A DNA stretch of 64,000 nucleotides from Frigoribacterium sp. Leaf263 (GCF_001422285.1 NZ_LMMO01000001.1:526331-590330); one strand, 5' to 3'. Positions 45,591-61,800 are shown, counted from the stretch's first letter. Numbers and translations: made by a program. Notes: generated by a model from the sequence alone, not told the origin.

Positions 45591-46415
45591 GTGAGCACCT
45601 CCCTCCTCGACAACCCCCGATCGCCCCGCGTCCGCGCCGTGGCGAAGCTGGCCAAGCGCGACGCGCGCACCGACACCGGGTCGTTCCTGCTCGAGGGGCC
45701 CCAGGCGGTGTCCGAGGCGCTGGCCTTCCGACCCGAGCTGCTCGTCGAGCTCTTCGCGACGCCCACGGCCCTCGAGCGGCACCCGCAGGTCTCCGACGCA
45801 GCCCGCGAGGCTCAGCTCGACATCGAGTTCGTCAGCGAGGCCGTCATCGCCGTGATGGCCGACACGGTCACCCCCCAGGGCATCGTGGCCGTCTGCCGGC
45901 AGTTCCCGACCGCCGTCAAAGACGTCTTCGCCGACACGGGCCGGGGTGGTCCGCGTCTGATCGCGATCCTCGAGGAGGTCCGCGACCCGGGCAACGCCGG
46001 CACCATCATCCGCGCCGCCGACTCGGCGGGTGCCGACGCCGTCATCATGACCGGCCGCAGCGTCGACCTCTACAACCCCAAGGTGGTCCGTGCCACGACC
46101 GGGTCGCTCTTCCACGTGCCGGTCGCCGTCGGCGCCGACCTCGCGAGCGTCGTCGCGCGGTGCGCCGAGGCGGGCATCCAGGTCCTGGCGGCCGACGTCA
46201 AGGGCGACGACCTCCTCATGGCCCGCACCGAGGGGATCCTCTCCGCTCCCACCGCCTGGTTGTTCGGCAACGAGGCCCGCGGGCTCACCGACGACGATCT
46301 CGCCCTGGCCGACCGTGCCGTCGTCGTGCCGATCTACGGGCACGCCGAGTCGATGAACCTCTCGACCGCCGCCTCGGTCTGCCTCTACGAGAGCGCATTC
46401 GCGCAGCGGAGCTGA
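45591..46415 (+). CDS. TrmH/SpoU family RNA 2'-O-methyltransferase
   Basis: A 274-residue knotted methyltransferase. An N-terminal substrate-binding domain (SFLLEGPQAVSEALAF) precedes SPOUT motif 1 DPGNAGTIIRAADSAGADAV, motif 2 WLFGNEARGL and motif 3 NLSTAASVCLYE. The target is probably rRNA; the exact nucleotide is unknown. GTG at 45591 lies 6 bases after CATAGT. It is commonly found between rplT and pheS in Actinobacteria; here the glutamate importer lies between. Confidence 0.92.
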   Translation: MSTSLLDNPRSPRVRAVAKLAKRDARTDTGSFLLEGPQAVSEALAFRPELLVELFATPTALERHPQVSDAAREAQLDIEFVSEAVIAVMADTVTPQGIVAVCRQFPTAVKDVFADTGRGGPRLIAILEEVRDPGNAGTIIRAADSAGADAVIMTGRSVDLYNPKVVRATTGSLFHVPVAVGADLASVVARCAEAGIQVLAADVKGDDLLMARTEGILSAPTAWLFGNEARGLTDDDLALADRAVVVPIYGHAESMNLSTAASVCLYESAFAQRS

Positions 46416-46418
46416 CGG

Positions 46419-46431
46419 CCAGGAGGCGCGG
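46419..46431 (+). repeat. Dispersed intergenic element, near copy
   Basis: CCAGGAGGCGCGG, one base shorter than the 14-bp element, just after the methyltransferase stop. A GGCCGGCC palindrome and a CGGCGCCGG follow at once. Confidence 0.55.
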
Positions 46432-46523
46432 GCCGGCCAGGCGGCGCCGGCCGCGTCGTTTCGGTTGCGTTACGAATCCGCTGTGAATTTGCGCCCGCCA
46501 GACCCACCTGTTTGTGTGGACGC

Positions 46524-47261
<738 letters not shown>

Positions 47262-47360
47262 TCGGCAGACCCCGTCGTCGCCGCGCGTCCGTCCTGCGGC
47301 GCGACCCCGGATCCCCCCGTCCGCCGATCGGCGTCCGGGTCACACAGCAAGGAGAACAGA

Positions 47361-48230
47361 ATGCGACTCAGTAGAGGTTTCGTCGCCGTGGCCGCAGCAG
47401 CCGTCACGGTGCTCGGACTGTCGGCCTGCACCGACTCGGCCGCCCCCGAAAGCTCCGTCGAGGTCGAGGAGGTCTCCGACTTCGAAGACGGCACGACGAT
47501 GGCCCGCCTCGCCGAGGCCGGCGAGATCACCATCGGCACCAAGTTCGACCAGCCCCTGTTCGGCCTCGACGACGGCTCCGGCAACCCGCAGGGCTTCGAC
47601 GCCGAGATCGGCAAGCTCGTCGCGGCCAAGCTGGGCATCCCCGCCGACGGCATCACCTGGGTCGAGACGGTGTCCGCCAACCGCGAGCCCTTCATCCAGA
47701 ACGGCGACGTCGATCTCGTCATCGCGACCTACACCATCAACGACGAGCGCAAGAAGGTCGTCTCGTTCGCGGGCCCCTACTACCAGGCCGGTCAGGACCT
47801 TCTGGTGCTCGAGGGCAACCCCGACGGCATCGAGGGCGCCGAGGACCTCGAGGGCAAGGCCGTCTGCACGGTCAGCGGCTCGACCAGCGAGGCCAACATC
47901 GCCGAGTACACGGACGACATCATCGCGACCGACACGTACTCGAACTGCCTCGAGCCCCTCCGCACCGGTGCGGTGGCGGCCGTGACGACCGACAACGTGA
48001 TCCTGGCCGGTCTCGCCGACCAGAACGAGGGCGAGTTCGAGGTCGTCGGCGCGCCCTTCACCGAGGAGCCCTACGGCATCGGTCTCGCGCTCGACGACAC
48101 CGACTTCCGCATGTTCATCAACGACACCCTCGACGAGGCCGAAGACGACGGCACCTGGGACGAGCTCTGGGAGGCCACGGCCGGCGCCGTCCTCGAGACG
48201 CCCGAGCCCCCGGCGATCGACCGCTACTAG
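47361..48230 (+). CDS. gluB: Glutamate-binding lipoprotein of ABC transporter
   Basis: A 289-residue type 3 binding protein. A signal peptide with lipobox LGLSAC is lipidated at C23; an acidic Ser/Glu linker follows. Conserved features are GTKFDQPLFGLDD, PQGFDAEIGKLVAAKLG and VIATYTINDERKKVVSFAGP. The ligand is probably glutamate, possibly also aspartate or glutamine. AAGGAG precedes the ATG. A hairpin separates it from the permease genes. Confidence 0.9.
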   Translation: MRLSRGFVAVAAAAVTVLGLSACTDSAAPESSVEVEEVSDFEDGTTMARLAEAGEITIGTKFDQPLFGLDDGSGNPQGFDAEIGKLVAAKLGIPADGITWVETVSANREPFIQNGDVDLVIATYTINDERKKVVSFAGPYYQAGQDLLVLEGNPDGIEGAEDLEGKAVCTVSGSTSEANIAEYTDDIIATDTYSNCLEPLRTGAVAAVTTDNVILAGLADQNEGEFEVVGAPFTEEPYGIGLALDDTDFRMFINDTLDEAEDDGTWDELWEATAGAVLETPEPPAIDRY

Positions 48231-48240
48231 TCACCACCCC

Positions 48241-48278
48241 GGTGGGCACCGCGGCGCGAGTCGTCCGCGGTGCCCACC
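48241..48278 (+). other. Intercistronic hairpin between gluB and gluC
   Basis: GGTGGGCACCGCGG (48241-48254) pairs perfectly over 14 bp with 48265-48278, with a 10-base loop, 10 bases after the gluB stop. Such hairpins stabilise or partly terminate mRNA so that the binding protein is made in excess over the permeases. Confidence 0.7.
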
Positions 48279-48321
48279 ACCGCCTGCTGCCCTCTCGGCA
48301 GCCCTCTGACCTGGAGTCCCG

Positions 48322-48996
48322 GTGAACCCCTTGGACGTCATCCCCGGCTTCGACGCCGTGACCGAGAACTGGCCCCGCTTCTGGGGCGGGTTCGTCACGA
48401 CGCTGCAGCTGCTGGCACTGTCCGCCGTCGGCGCGATCGTGATCGGCTTCGTCGTCGCGGCCCTGCGCATCTCGCCGGTCGCCTCGTTCCGGGTGTTCGC
48501 GACGGTCTACACCGAGGCGATCCGCAACATCCCCCTGACTCTCGTGCTGTTCTTCTGCGCGTTCGTCCTGCCCTACCTCGGCGTCGGCATCGGCTACTTC
48601 CCGCTGGCGGTGGTGGGTCTCACGCTCTACACGTCGCCGTTCGTCGCCGAAGCGGTCCGCTCCGGCGTCAACGGCGTGCCGGTCGGTCAGGCCGAGGCGG
48701 CCCGCAGCATCGGCCTCGGCTTCGCACAGACGCTCAGCCTCGTGATCATGCCGCAGGCCATCCGCATGGTGATCCCGCCGCTGATCAACGTCATCATCGC
48801 CCTCACGAAGAACACCTCGGTCGCCGGCGGCTTCTTCGTCGCCGAGCTGTTCGCGGCCGGACGGTTCATCGCCAACGACCGGGGCGACGCGGTCATCACG
48901 ACGCTCGTGTCCGTCGCCGTGTTCTATCTGGTGGTCACCATCACGCTGGGTCGCGTCGCGGCTCTCGTCGAGAAGAAGGTCGCGGTCCTGCGATGA
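48322..48996 (+). CDS. gluC: Glutamate-type ABC transporter permease
   Basis: A 224-residue permease of the HisMQ type with about five membrane segments. The docking loop is VPVGQAEAARSIGLGFAQTL, and the N-terminal FVTTLQLLALSAVGAI is typical. The GTG at 48322 is preceded by CTGGAG. It overlaps gluD by four bases (ATGA) and pairs with GluD. Confidence 0.9.
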   Translation: MNPLDVIPGFDAVTENWPRFWGGFVTTLQLLALSAVGAIVIGFVVAALRISPVASFRVFATVYTEAIRNIPLTLVLFFCAFVLPYLGVGIGYFPLAVVGLTLYTSPFVAEAVRSGVNGVPVGQAEAARSIGLGFAQTLSLVIMPQAIRMVIPPLINVIIALTKNTSVAGGFFVAELFAAGRFIANDRGDAVITTLVSVAVFYLVVTITLGRVAALVEKKVAVLR

Positions 48997-49925
48997 GCAC
49001 GAACGTCCTCTACGACGCCCCCGGTCCCAAGGCCCGCCGCACGTCGCGCATCATCTCGGTGGTCGGCGTCGTCCTGGTGCTGGCCCTCGTCGCCTACCTC
49101 GTCTACCTGCTCGGGCGACCGCGCATCAGCGCCAACGGCGCCGTCACGGCGAGCGTGCTCGACCCGTCGCGCTGGGACATCATCCTCGACCGCAACCTGT
49201 GGCGGAACATCGCCGGCGGCTGGCTCGCGACCGTGCGGGCCGCGGCGGTGGCGTCCGTCCTGGCCGTCGCCATCGGCGTGCTGTTCTCGTTCCTCCGCAC
49301 GGCACGCACCGCCTGGGTGCGGATCCCGACGACGATCGTCCTCGAGTTCTTCCGCGGCATGCCCGTGCTGCTGATGATGCTGTTCATCCTCCTCGTCTTC
49401 TCGACGGGAGCCTTCTGGGCGGTCGTAGCCGCCCTCGCCGTCTACAACGGCGCCCTCATCGGCGAGGCGCTCCGCTCGGGCATCGCCTCCCTGCCGAGGG
49501 GGCAGCGCGAGGCCGGCCTCGCCATCGGCCTCTCGCCCGTGCGCACCCGCTTCGCGATCGAGTTCCCGCAGGCGTTCCGGCAGATGCTGCCGATCATCCT
49601 GGCGCAGCTGGTGGTGCTCCTGAAAGACACCTCGCTCGGCTACATCGTGGGCTACGTGGAGCTGACACGTCGGGGTCTGAACCGTCTCGGCACCTCGTAC
49701 GGCAGCAACTACACCTTCACCCTCTTCGCCGTGGTGCTCGTCGTCTATCTGCTGACGAACCTCGCGTTCTCGTACGTCGTGCGCGTCGTCGACCGGCGGA
49801 CGGGTCGCCGCGGCGTAGTGAAGAAGCCCCAGGGCGGCGGGCTCGGCGGCCCCGGGCTGCTGGCGCGCACCGGGCGTCCGTCCGTCGACGCGACGACCGG
49901 CGGCTCGCAGGCGACATCGACCTGA
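48993..49925 (+). CDS. gluD: Glutamate-type ABC transporter permease
   Basis: A 310-residue permease. An extra N-terminal membrane segment (ISVVGVVLVLALVAYLVYLL) precedes the core. The docking loop is LPRGQREAGLAIGLSPVRTR. The cytoplasmic tail of about 40 residues (KKPQGGGLGGPGLL) is Gly/Thr-rich. It ends the operon; a dispersed-repeat hairpin lies 22 bases after the stop. Confidence 0.9.
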   Translation: MSTNVLYDAPGPKARRTSRIISVVGVVLVLALVAYLVYLLGRPRISANGAVTASVLDPSRWDIILDRNLWRNIAGGWLATVRAAAVASVLAVAIGVLFSFLRTARTAWVRIPTTIVLEFFRGMPVLLMMLFILLVFSTGAFWAVVAALAVYNGALIGEALRSGIASLPRGQREAGLAIGLSPVRTRFAIEFPQAFRQMLPIILAQLVVLLKDTSLGYIVGYVELTRRGLNRLGTSYGSNYTFTLFAVVLVVYLLTNLAFSYVVRVVDRRTGRRGVVKKPQGGGLGGPGLLARTGRPSVDATTGGSQATST

Positions 49926-49947
49926 GTCCGTCCCCCTTCAGCCCCGT

Positions 49948-49978
49948 CGCGCCTCCCCGGACACCCGAGGAGGCGCGG
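49948..49978 (+). repeat. Dispersed-element hairpin after gluD, possible terminator
   Basis: CGCGCCTCCCCGG (49948-49960) faces an exact copy, CCGAGGAGGCGCGG (49965-49978), around a 4-base ACAC loop. The stem is 13 positions with one A-C mismatch. Its position after the last gene of the importer operon suits a terminator. Confidence 0.7.
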
Positions 49979-50011
49979 GTCGGCTCCCGACGATCGCTAA
50001 GCTTGGTTCTC

Positions 50012-51052
50012 GTGTCAGACTCCGTCCCCATCTCCGAAGACGCCGTCGCGTCGGCGGTCGACTCCGCACTGGTCGCCCTGGCGACCGCGGCGTCCGTCGC
50101 CGAACTGAAGACCGCCCGTTCGCAGCACACCGGCGAGGCGTCCGTCCTCGCCCGGATGAACGCCGGGCTGCGCGATCTGCCGGGCGATCAGAAGGCCGCT
50201 GCGGGCAAGCTCGTCGGTCAGGCCCGGGGCCGGGTCAACCAGGCCGTCGCCGCACGCGAAGCCGAGCTGGTCGAGCTCGAAGAGGCCGCCCGTCTCGCCG
50301 ACGAGGCCGTCGACGTCTCCGCGCTGCCGTCGCGTCGTCGGGCCGGCTCACGTCACCCGCTGGCGCTCCTGCAAGAGACCATGGTCGACCTGTTCGTCGG
50401 CATGGGCTGGGAGGTCTCCGAGGGGCCCGAGCTCGAGCACGAGTGGTTCAACTTCGACGCCCTGAACTTCGACGCCGATCACCCGGCGCGCGCCATGCAG
50501 GACACCTTCTTCGTCGATCCGGTCGACGAGCATCTCGTGCTCCGCACGCACACCTCGCCGGTGCAGATCCGGACGCTGCTCTCGAAGCAGCTCCCGGTGT
50601 ACAACGTCGCCACGGGCCGCGTGTTCCGCACCGACGAGCTCGACGCGACGCACACGCCCGTCTTCACCCAGATCGAGGGCATCGCCATCGACAGGGGGCT
50701 GACCATGGCGAACCTGCGCGGCACGCTCGAGCACCTCGCCCGGTCGATGTTCGGCGCCGAGGCACAGATCCGTCTCCGCCCCAACTACTTCCCGTTCACC
50801 GAGCCGAGCGCCGAGATGGACGTCTGGCAGCCGAACGCCAAGGGCGGCGCCCGGTGGGTCGAGTGGGGCGGCTGCGGCATGGTCAACCCGAACGTCGTGC
50901 GAGCCGCGGGCATCGACCCTGACGAGTACCAGGGCTTCGCCTTCGGCATGGGCATCGAGCGCACGCTGCAGTTCCGCAACGACCTCAACGACATGCGCGA
51001 CATGGTCGAGGGCGACGTCCGATTCAGCGAGCAGTTCGGGATGGTGGTCTGA
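50012..51052 (+). CDS. pheS: Phenylalanine-tRNA ligase alpha subunit
   Basis: A 346-residue class II synthetase subunit. An N-terminal coiled coil (about 10-100) precedes motif 1 and the motif 2 region HTSPVQIRTL, with GRVFRTDELDATHTPVFTQI. Motif 3 is FAFGMGIERTLQFRND. The GTG at 50012 is 8 bases after TAAGCT (49998-50003) without a ribosome site, so it is probably leaderless. It overlaps pheT by one base. Confidence 0.97.
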   Translation: MSDSVPISEDAVASAVDSALVALATAASVAELKTARSQHTGEASVLARMNAGLRDLPGDQKAAAGKLVGQARGRVNQAVAAREAELVELEEAARLADEAVDVSALPSRRRAGSRHPLALLQETMVDLFVGMGWEVSEGPELEHEWFNFDALNFDADHPARAMQDTFFVDPVDEHLVLRTHTSPVQIRTLLSKQLPVYNVATGRVFRTDELDATHTPVFTQIEGIAIDRGLTMANLRGTLEHLARSMFGAEAQIRLRPNYFPFTEPSAEMDVWQPNAKGGARWVEWGGCGMVNPNVVRAAGIDPDEYQGFAFGMGIERTLQFRNDLNDMRDMVEGDVRFSEQFGMVV

Positions 51053-53544
51053 TGCGGGTTCCGATCAGTTGGCTCGGCGAGTGGGTCGACCTGCCGGGCG
51101 ACGTCAGCCTCGAGCACGTCCACGCGGCGCTCGTCTCCGTGGGGTTCGAAGAAGAGGACGTCCACGTCGGCGACGTGACGGGTCCGCTCGTCGTCGGTCA
51201 GGTGCTCGAGCTCGTCCCCGAGCCCCAGAAGAACGGCAAGACCATCAACTGGTGCCAGGTGGCGGTCGGTCCCGACGACGTCCGCGGCATCGTCTGCGGC
51301 GCGCACAACTTCGTCGTCGGCGACAAGGTCGTGGTGTCGCTCCCGGGCGCCGTCCTGCCCGGGCCCTTCCCGATCGCCGCTCGCAAGACCTACGGCCACG
51401 TGTCCGACGGCATGATCGCCTCGACGCGCGAGCTGGGTCTCGGTGACGAGCACGACGGCATCCTCCTGCTCTCGTCGCTCGGACTCGACCCCGAGGTCGG
51501 CGCCGACGCCATCGCGCTGCTCGGCCTCGACGAGGCCGCCGTCGAGATCAACGTCACCCCCGACCGCGGCTACGCCTTCAGCATCCGGGGCGTCGCCCGC
51601 GAGTACTCCCATGCGACGGGCGCGACGTTCCGCGATCCGGCCGAGGCCGTGACGGTCGCGTCCGCCGACGGGTTCTCCGTCGACGTGCGCGACGAGGCCC
51701 CGGTGCGCGGCGCGGCGGCCGTCTCGACGTTCGTCACGCGGGTCGTCCGCGGCGTCGACGCCTCTCGTGCCACGCCGCCGTGGATGTCGGCTCGACTCCG
51801 GCTCGCCGGACTCCGCAGCGTCTCCCTGCCGGTGGACGTCACGAACTACGTCATGCTCGAGCTCGGTCAACCGATCCACGGCTACGACCTCGGCACGCTC
51901 GACGGCGGCCTGACGGTCCGTCGTGCGGCTGCGGGCGAGCAGCTCCTGACGCTCGACGGCAAGACCCGGCGGCTCCACCCCGAAGACCTGGTCATCGCCG
52001 ACACGTCGGGTGCCGTCGGTCTCGCCGGCGTCATGGGCGGCGCCCGCACCGAGATCACGACCGAGACGACCGACGTGCTCGTCGAGGCCGCCACGTTCGA
52101 CCCCGTGTCGATCGCCCGATCCGCGCGTCGTCACAAGCTCCCGAGCGAGGCGTCGCGTCGCTTCGAGCGCGGCGTCGATCCTCGTGTCTCCGCACCGGCC
52201 GCGCAGCGCGTGGTCGACCTCCTCGTCGAGTGGGGCGGCGGAACGGCGGACGCCCTCGGGTCCGCGCTCGACTCGTCCGCCCCGTCTCCGGTCATCGCTC
52301 TGGCCGCCGAGCGCGCCTCCCGCCTGATCGGGGTCGACTACACGCCGACCGAGATCGTCGACGCGCTGACCTCGATCGGCGCCATGGTCGAGCAGACGAC
52401 CGAGGGCTGGTCCGTCACGCCGCCGTCCTGGCGTCCCGATCTGACCGACGCGGCGACCCTCGTCGAAGAGGTCGCTCGCATCACCGGTTACGACCGCATC
52501 CCGTCCGTCCTGCCGGTCGCGCCTCCGGGCCGGGGTCTGACGCGTGAGCAGAAGCTCCGGCGCCAGGTCTCGTCGTCGCTCGCGGCCGCCGGCTCGACGG
52601 AGGTCGCGTCCTACCCGTTCGTCTCGTCCGAGCAGAACCGGGCCTTCGGCGGCCTCTCCGGCGAGAACGGACCCGGCGTCCGACTGGCGAACCCCCTCGA
52701 CGTCGCGGCGCCCGAGCTGCGGCGATCGCTCGTCCCCGGGCTGCTCGAGATCGTCCGCCGCAACAGCTCACGCGGCCTCGTGGACCTCTCGGTCTTCGAG
52801 GCGGGCACGGTGTTCCTGCCCGAGGCCGGTCGCTCCTACGGCACGGCGGGCGTCCCCGCCGGCGCCGAGCGACCGTCCGACGAGGTCCTCGCATCGCTCG
52901 AGGCGAGCATCCCGCGTCAGCCGCGGCACCTCGCCGTCGTCGGAATCGGCCAGGCCATCGATCGTCAGCCCGGGCAGGCGGCCGTCGCGGCCTCGCTGGC
53001 CGACGTGCTCGACGACCTCCGCGCGGCCGTCCGCGCGGCCGGTGCCGAGGCCGTCTTCCGCCAGGGCTCCCACCCGTCGCTGCACCCGGGTCGCACCGCC
53101 GAGGTCGTCGTGGCGGGCGAGGTCGTGGGGTACGCCGGCGAGCTGCTGCCGCGTCGCGCCTCCGACCTCGATCTGCCCCGGGTGGTCGCGGTCGGCGAGA
53201 TCGACCTCGACCGGGTCATCGCGCTCGGCGACGTCGAGCTTCAGCCGTCTCCCATCTCGTCGTTCCCCGCCGCCACACAGGACCTCTCGCTGGTCGTGGG
53301 CGTCGATGTGCCCGCGGGCGAGGTCCTCGCCGTCGTCCGCGAGGGCGCCGGCGTGCTGCTCGAGACCGTCCGACTCGTCGACGACTACCGCGGCTCAGGT
53401 CTTCCCGACGCCTCGAAGTCCCTGACCTTCGCGCTGCGGTTCCGGGCCGACGACCGGACCCTCACCGCCGCCGAGGCGACCGAGGCCAAGCAGGGCGCCG
53501 TCCGTCTGGCCGGCGAGCGATTCGGGGCGGCGCTCCGCGACTGA
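51052..53544 (+). CDS. pheT: Phenylalanine-tRNA ligase beta subunit
   Basis: An 830-residue subunit. The tRNA-binding OB domain (about 40-150, VGQVLELVPEPQKNGKTINW) is followed by B3/B4 editing and B5 domains (LGQPIHGYDLG, SEASRRFERGVDP). A catalytic-like domain follows, then the C-terminal anticodon-binding FDX-ACB domain (SSFPAATQDLSLVVGVDVP, then SLTFALRFRADDRTLT). It is coupled to pheS (TGATG). Confidence 0.97.
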   Translation: MRVPISWLGEWVDLPGDVSLEHVHAALVSVGFEEEDVHVGDVTGPLVVGQVLELVPEPQKNGKTINWCQVAVGPDDVRGIVCGAHNFVVGDKVVVSLPGAVLPGPFPIAARKTYGHVSDGMIASTRELGLGDEHDGILLLSSLGLDPEVGADAIALLGLDEAAVEINVTPDRGYAFSIRGVAREYSHATGATFRDPAEAVTVASADGFSVDVRDEAPVRGAAAVSTFVTRVVRGVDASRATPPWMSARLRLAGLRSVSLPVDVTNYVMLELGQPIHGYDLGTLDGGLTVRRAAAGEQLLTLDGKTRRLHPEDLVIADTSGAVGLAGVMGGARTEITTETTDVLVEAATFDPVSIARSARRHKLPSEASRRFERGVDPRVSAPAAQRVVDLLVEWGGGTADALGSALDSSAPSPVIALAAERASRLIGVDYTPTEIVDALTSIGAMVEQTTEGWSVTPPSWRPDLTDAATLVEEVARITGYDRIPSVLPVAPPGRGLTREQKLRRQVSSSLAAAGSTEVASYPFVSSEQNRAFGGLSGENGPGVRLANPLDVAAPELRRSLVPGLLEIVRRNSSRGLVDLSVFEAGTVFLPEAGRSYGTAGVPAGAERPSDEVLASLEASIPRQPRHLAVVGIGQAIDRQPGQAAVAASLADVLDDLRAAVRAAGAEAVFRQGSHPSLHPGRTAEVVVAGEVVGYAGELLPRRASDLDLPRVVAVGEIDLDRVIALGDVELQPSPISSFPAATQDLSLVVGVDVPAGEVLAVVREGAGVLLETVRLVDDYRGSGLPDASKSLTFALRFRADDRTLTAAEATEAKQGAVRLAGERFGAALRD

Positions 53545-53602
53545 CACTCGCCAGGCGTCGCCGCCCCCGATCCTCGACCGAATCGAACATTAGGGTGGAC
53601 CC

Positions 53603-54649
53603 ATGCCTCATTCCGTTGCCGTCGCCGGCGCCAGCGGCTACGCCGGCGGCGAGCTGCTGCGGCTCCTCGCCGCGCATCCAGACTTCGAGGTGCGCACCGT
53701 CACCGCGTTCCAGAACGCCGGCCAGCCCCTCATCGCGCTGCAACCGCAGCTGCGCTCTCTGGCGCATCTGACGCTCGACGAGACGACGGCCGAGAATCTC
53801 GCCGGTCACGACGTCGTCTTCCTGGCCCTGCCGCACGGCAAGTCGGGTGCGATCACGGCCGACCTGCCGAGCGACACGCTGGTCGTCGACTGCGGCGCCG
53901 ACCACCGACTGACCGACGAGGCCGACTGGGCCCGCTTCTACGGCACCGAGTTCTTCGGGGCGTGGGCCTACGGTCTGCCCGAGCTCGTGCACGCCGACGG
54001 GACGCGGCAGCGGGAGGCTCTCGTGGGCGGACGACGCATCGCCGCACCCGGCTGCAACGTCACCGCCATCACCCTCGCGCTCGCCCCGGCCGTGAGGGCC
54101 GGGCTGATCGAGACCACCGACATCGTGTCCGTGCTCGCGGTCGCGCCGTCCGGCGCGGGCAAGGCGCTCAAGCCGCATCTGCTCGCGAGCGAGATCATGG
54201 GCTCGGCGTCCGCGTACGGCGTCGGCGGCACGCACCGTCACGTCCCCGAGATCCGCCAGAACCTCCGGCTCGCCGGCGCGACCGAGGTGAGCATCTCGTT
54301 CACCCCGGTCCTCGTACCGATGTCGCGCGGCATCCTGGCGACCTCGACGGCCACGTTGTCTCCCGGCGTGAGCGAGAGCGACGTGCGCGCGGCGTACGAG
54401 ATCGCCTACGCCGACGAACCCTTCGTGCACCTCCTGCCCGCGGGCCAGTTCCCGCGGACGGCCGACACGGTCGGCGCCAACACGGCCCTGATCGGTCTGG
54501 CGGTCGACGTCGACGCCGATCGGCTCGTCGTCGTCAGCGCGATCGACAACCTGGCGAAGGGCACGGCCGGAGCGGCCGTGCAGTCCGCCAACATCGCCCT
54601 CGGTCTCCCCGAGACCGCGGGCCTGATCGTGAACGGAGTCGCGCCGTGA
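53603..54649 (+). CDS. argC: N-acetyl-gamma-glutamyl-phosphate reductase
   Basis: A 348-residue NADPH enzyme of arginine synthesis. It has the Rossmann motif [16 protein letters not shown] and the catalytic cysteine C151 ([10 protein letters not shown]), with the GGTHRHVPE histidine loop. TAGGGT (53591-53596) lies 6 bases before the ATG with no ribosome site, so the arginine operon mRNA is probably leaderless. It is first of argC-J-B-D-F-G-H. Confidence 0.97.
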   Translation: MPHSVAVAGASGYAGGELLRLLAAHPDFEVRTVTAFQNAGQPLIALQPQLRSLAHLTLDETTAENLAGHDVVFLALPHGKSGAITADLPSDTLVVDCGADHRLTDEADWARFYGTEFFGAWAYGLPELVHADGTRQREALVGGRRIAAPGCNVTAITLALAPAVRAGLIETTDIVSVLAVAPSGAGKALKPHLLASEIMGSASAYGVGGTHRHVPEIRQNLRLAGATEVSISFTPVLVPMSRGILATSTATLSPGVSESDVRAAYEIAYADEPFVHLLPAGQFPRTADTVGANTALIGLAVDVDADRLVVVSAIDNLAKGTAGAAVQSANIALGLPETAGLIVNGVAP

Positions 54650-55803
54650 GCGTCACCGCAGCCCAGGGGTTCGTCGCAGCCGGGGTGACCGCCGGCCTCA
54701 AGACGAGTGGACGTCCCGATGTGGCCCTCGTCGTGAACCGCGGGCGGCGCAAGAACGCGGCCGCGGTCTTCACGAGCAATCGGGCGAAGGCCCACCCCGT
54801 CCTCTGGTCTCAGCAGGTGATGGGCGATGGGATCGCCGAGGCCGTCGTCCTCAATTCCGGAGGCGCGAACTGCTTCACCGGGGCGTTCGGCTTCCAGACG
54901 ACCCATGCCACGGCCGAGACCGTGGCCGGGGCGCTCGGGGTGTCGGCGGGCGACGTCGTGGTGTGCTCCACCGGCCTCATCGGGGTCGGCGACCAGATCT
55001 TCCGCGACAAGGTGCTCTCGGGCTCGATCGCTGCGGCGGGCGCGTTGTCCGACGACGGGGGACTCGCCGCGGCGACCGCGATCATGACCACCGACACCAC
55101 GCCCAAGCAGTCGGTCGTCACCGGCGACGGCTGGGTCGTCGGCGGCATGGCCAAGGGAGCCGGCATGCTGGCGCCGGGGTTGGCGACCATGCTCGTCGTC
55201 CTGACGACCGACGCCGATGTGACCTCCGCTGGTCTCGACGACGCGCTGCGCGCCGCCACGAGGGTGACCTTCGACCGTCTCGACTCCGACGGCTGCATGT
55301 CGACGAACGACACGGTGGTGCTCCTCGCGAGCGGAGAGTCCGGCGTCGAACCCGAGCCCGAGGCCTTCCGCGCGGCCGTCACCGAGCTCTGCGCCGACCT
55401 GGCCGAGCAGCTCCAGGCCGACGCCGAGGGCGCGTCGCACGACATCCGCATCGAGATCGTCGGAGCCGCGAGCGACGACGACGCCGTCGAGGTCGGCCGG
55501 TCGATCGCGCGCAACAACCTGTTCAAGGCCGCCGTGTTCGGCAACGATCCCAACTGGGGTCGAGTCCTGGCGGCTATCGGCACGACGTCCGCCGCCTTCG
55601 ACCCGTACGACGTCGACGTCTCCATGAACGGCGTCCGCGTCTGCCACTTGGGTGCGCCCGACGAGCCGAGCGAGGGCGTCGATCTGACGCCGAGGGCCGT
55701 GCACGTGCTCGTCGACCTCAAGTCGGGCGACGCCGAGGCGACGATCCTCACGAACGACCTCACGCACGACTACGTGCACGAGAACAGCGCGTACTCCAGC
55801 TGA
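54646..55803 (+). CDS. argJ: Glutamate N-acetyltransferase / amino-acid acetyltransferase
   Basis: A 385-residue Ntn-type self-cleaving enzyme that recycles the acetyl group between ornithine and glutamate. The nucleophile is T181, at the predicted A180-T181 cleavage site in [29 protein letters not shown] is the C-terminal signature. Whether it is mono- or bifunctional cannot be read off. The GTG overlaps the argC stop. Confidence 0.96.
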   Translation: MSVTAAQGFVAAGVTAGLKTSGRPDVALVVNRGRRKNAAAVFTSNRAKAHPVLWSQQVMGDGIAEAVVLNSGGANCFTGAFGFQTTHATAETVAGALGVSAGDVVVCSTGLIGVGDQIFRDKVLSGSIAAAGALSDDGGLAAATAIMTTDTTPKQSVVTGDGWVVGGMAKGAGMLAPGLATMLVVLTTDADVTSAGLDDALRAATRVTFDRLDSDGCMSTNDTVVLLASGESGVEPEPEAFRAAVTELCADLAEQLQADAEGASHDIRIEIVGAASDDDAVEVGRSIARNNLFKAAVFGNDPNWGRVLAAIGTTSAAFDPYDVDVSMNGVRVCHLGAPDEPSEGVDLTPRAVHVLVDLKSGDAEATILTNDLTHDYVHENSAYSS

Positions 55804-56794
55804 TGGCGACCCCTGACGTGGTGCACAGCGACGAGCAGGAGCTCGCCGCCGTCAAGGCCGCCACCCTCATCGAGTCCCTCCCGTGGGTGAAGCGATTCTC
55901 GGGCACGGTCGTCGTCGTCAAGTTCGGCGGCAACGCCATGGTGGACGATGCGCTGAAGCGCGCTTTCGCGGAAGACATGGTCTATCTCCGCTACGCGGGG
56001 CTGTTCCCGGTCGTCGTGCACGGCGGTGGGCCGCAGATCTCCGCCGCTCTGGCCGCCGCCGGCATCCCGAGCGAGTTCCGCGGGGGCTACCGCTACACCA
56101 GCACCGAGGCGATCTCGGTCGTCCGCGACGTGCTGGCCGGTGAGGTCAACCGCGAGATCGTCGAGCTGATCAACGAGCACGGCGATCTGGCGCGTGGGGT
56201 CTCCGGCGACGACAGCACGCTCTTCGAGGGCCGCCGCCGCGGAGTCGTCATCGACGGCGAGACCTTCGATCTCGGTCACGTCGGCGACATCACCGAGGTC
56301 GATCCGACCGCCGTGCTCGACGAGATCGCGGCGGGGCGGATCCCCGTCGTGTCGTCCATCGCCACGAACGAGGCGAACCCCGAGTCGGCGCTGAACGTCA
56401 ACGCCGACGCCGCGGCCGGCGCCCTGGCGATCGCCCTCGGCGCCGCGAAGCTCGTCATGCTGACCGACGTGCCCGGGCTGTACAGCGACTGGCCGAACCG
56501 CGAGTCCCTCGTCGCGGCCATCACCGTGTCCGCCCTCACCGACCTCCTGCCGTCGCTCGAATCGGGCATGATCCCGAAGATGACCGCGTGCCTCGAGTCG
56601 GTCGTCGGCGGCGTCGGGGGAGCGACCATCATCGACGGGCGCATCCCGCATTCGATCCTCCTCGAGGTCTTCACCCAGCGCGGGTCGGGCACCGAGGTCA
56701 TCCCCGACGACCGGGCGGCGTCGTACGGCGCCCCCGTCGTCACCTCCATGAACACCACCACCGTCGACGACGGTGCCGAGAAGGAAGGACAGTC

Positions 56795-56798
<4 letters not shown>
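55803..56798 (+). CDS. argB: Acetylglutamate kinase
   Basis: A 331-residue amino-acid kinase. It has the nucleotide motif [13 protein letters not shown], substrate loop [22 protein letters not shown] and LTDVPGLY. The N-terminal 30 residues include the helix typical of arginine-inhibited hexameric forms, so feedback by arginine is likely. The C-terminal tail is variable. It overlaps argJ by one base. Confidence 0.97.
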
Positions 56799-61796
<4,998 letters not shown>

Positions 61797-61800
61797 GCCC

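Noticed and set aside
53581..53602. LexA box before argC (TCGAACAT)
   Set aside because: Only the left half-site is present; there is no GTTCGA partner at the right spacing.
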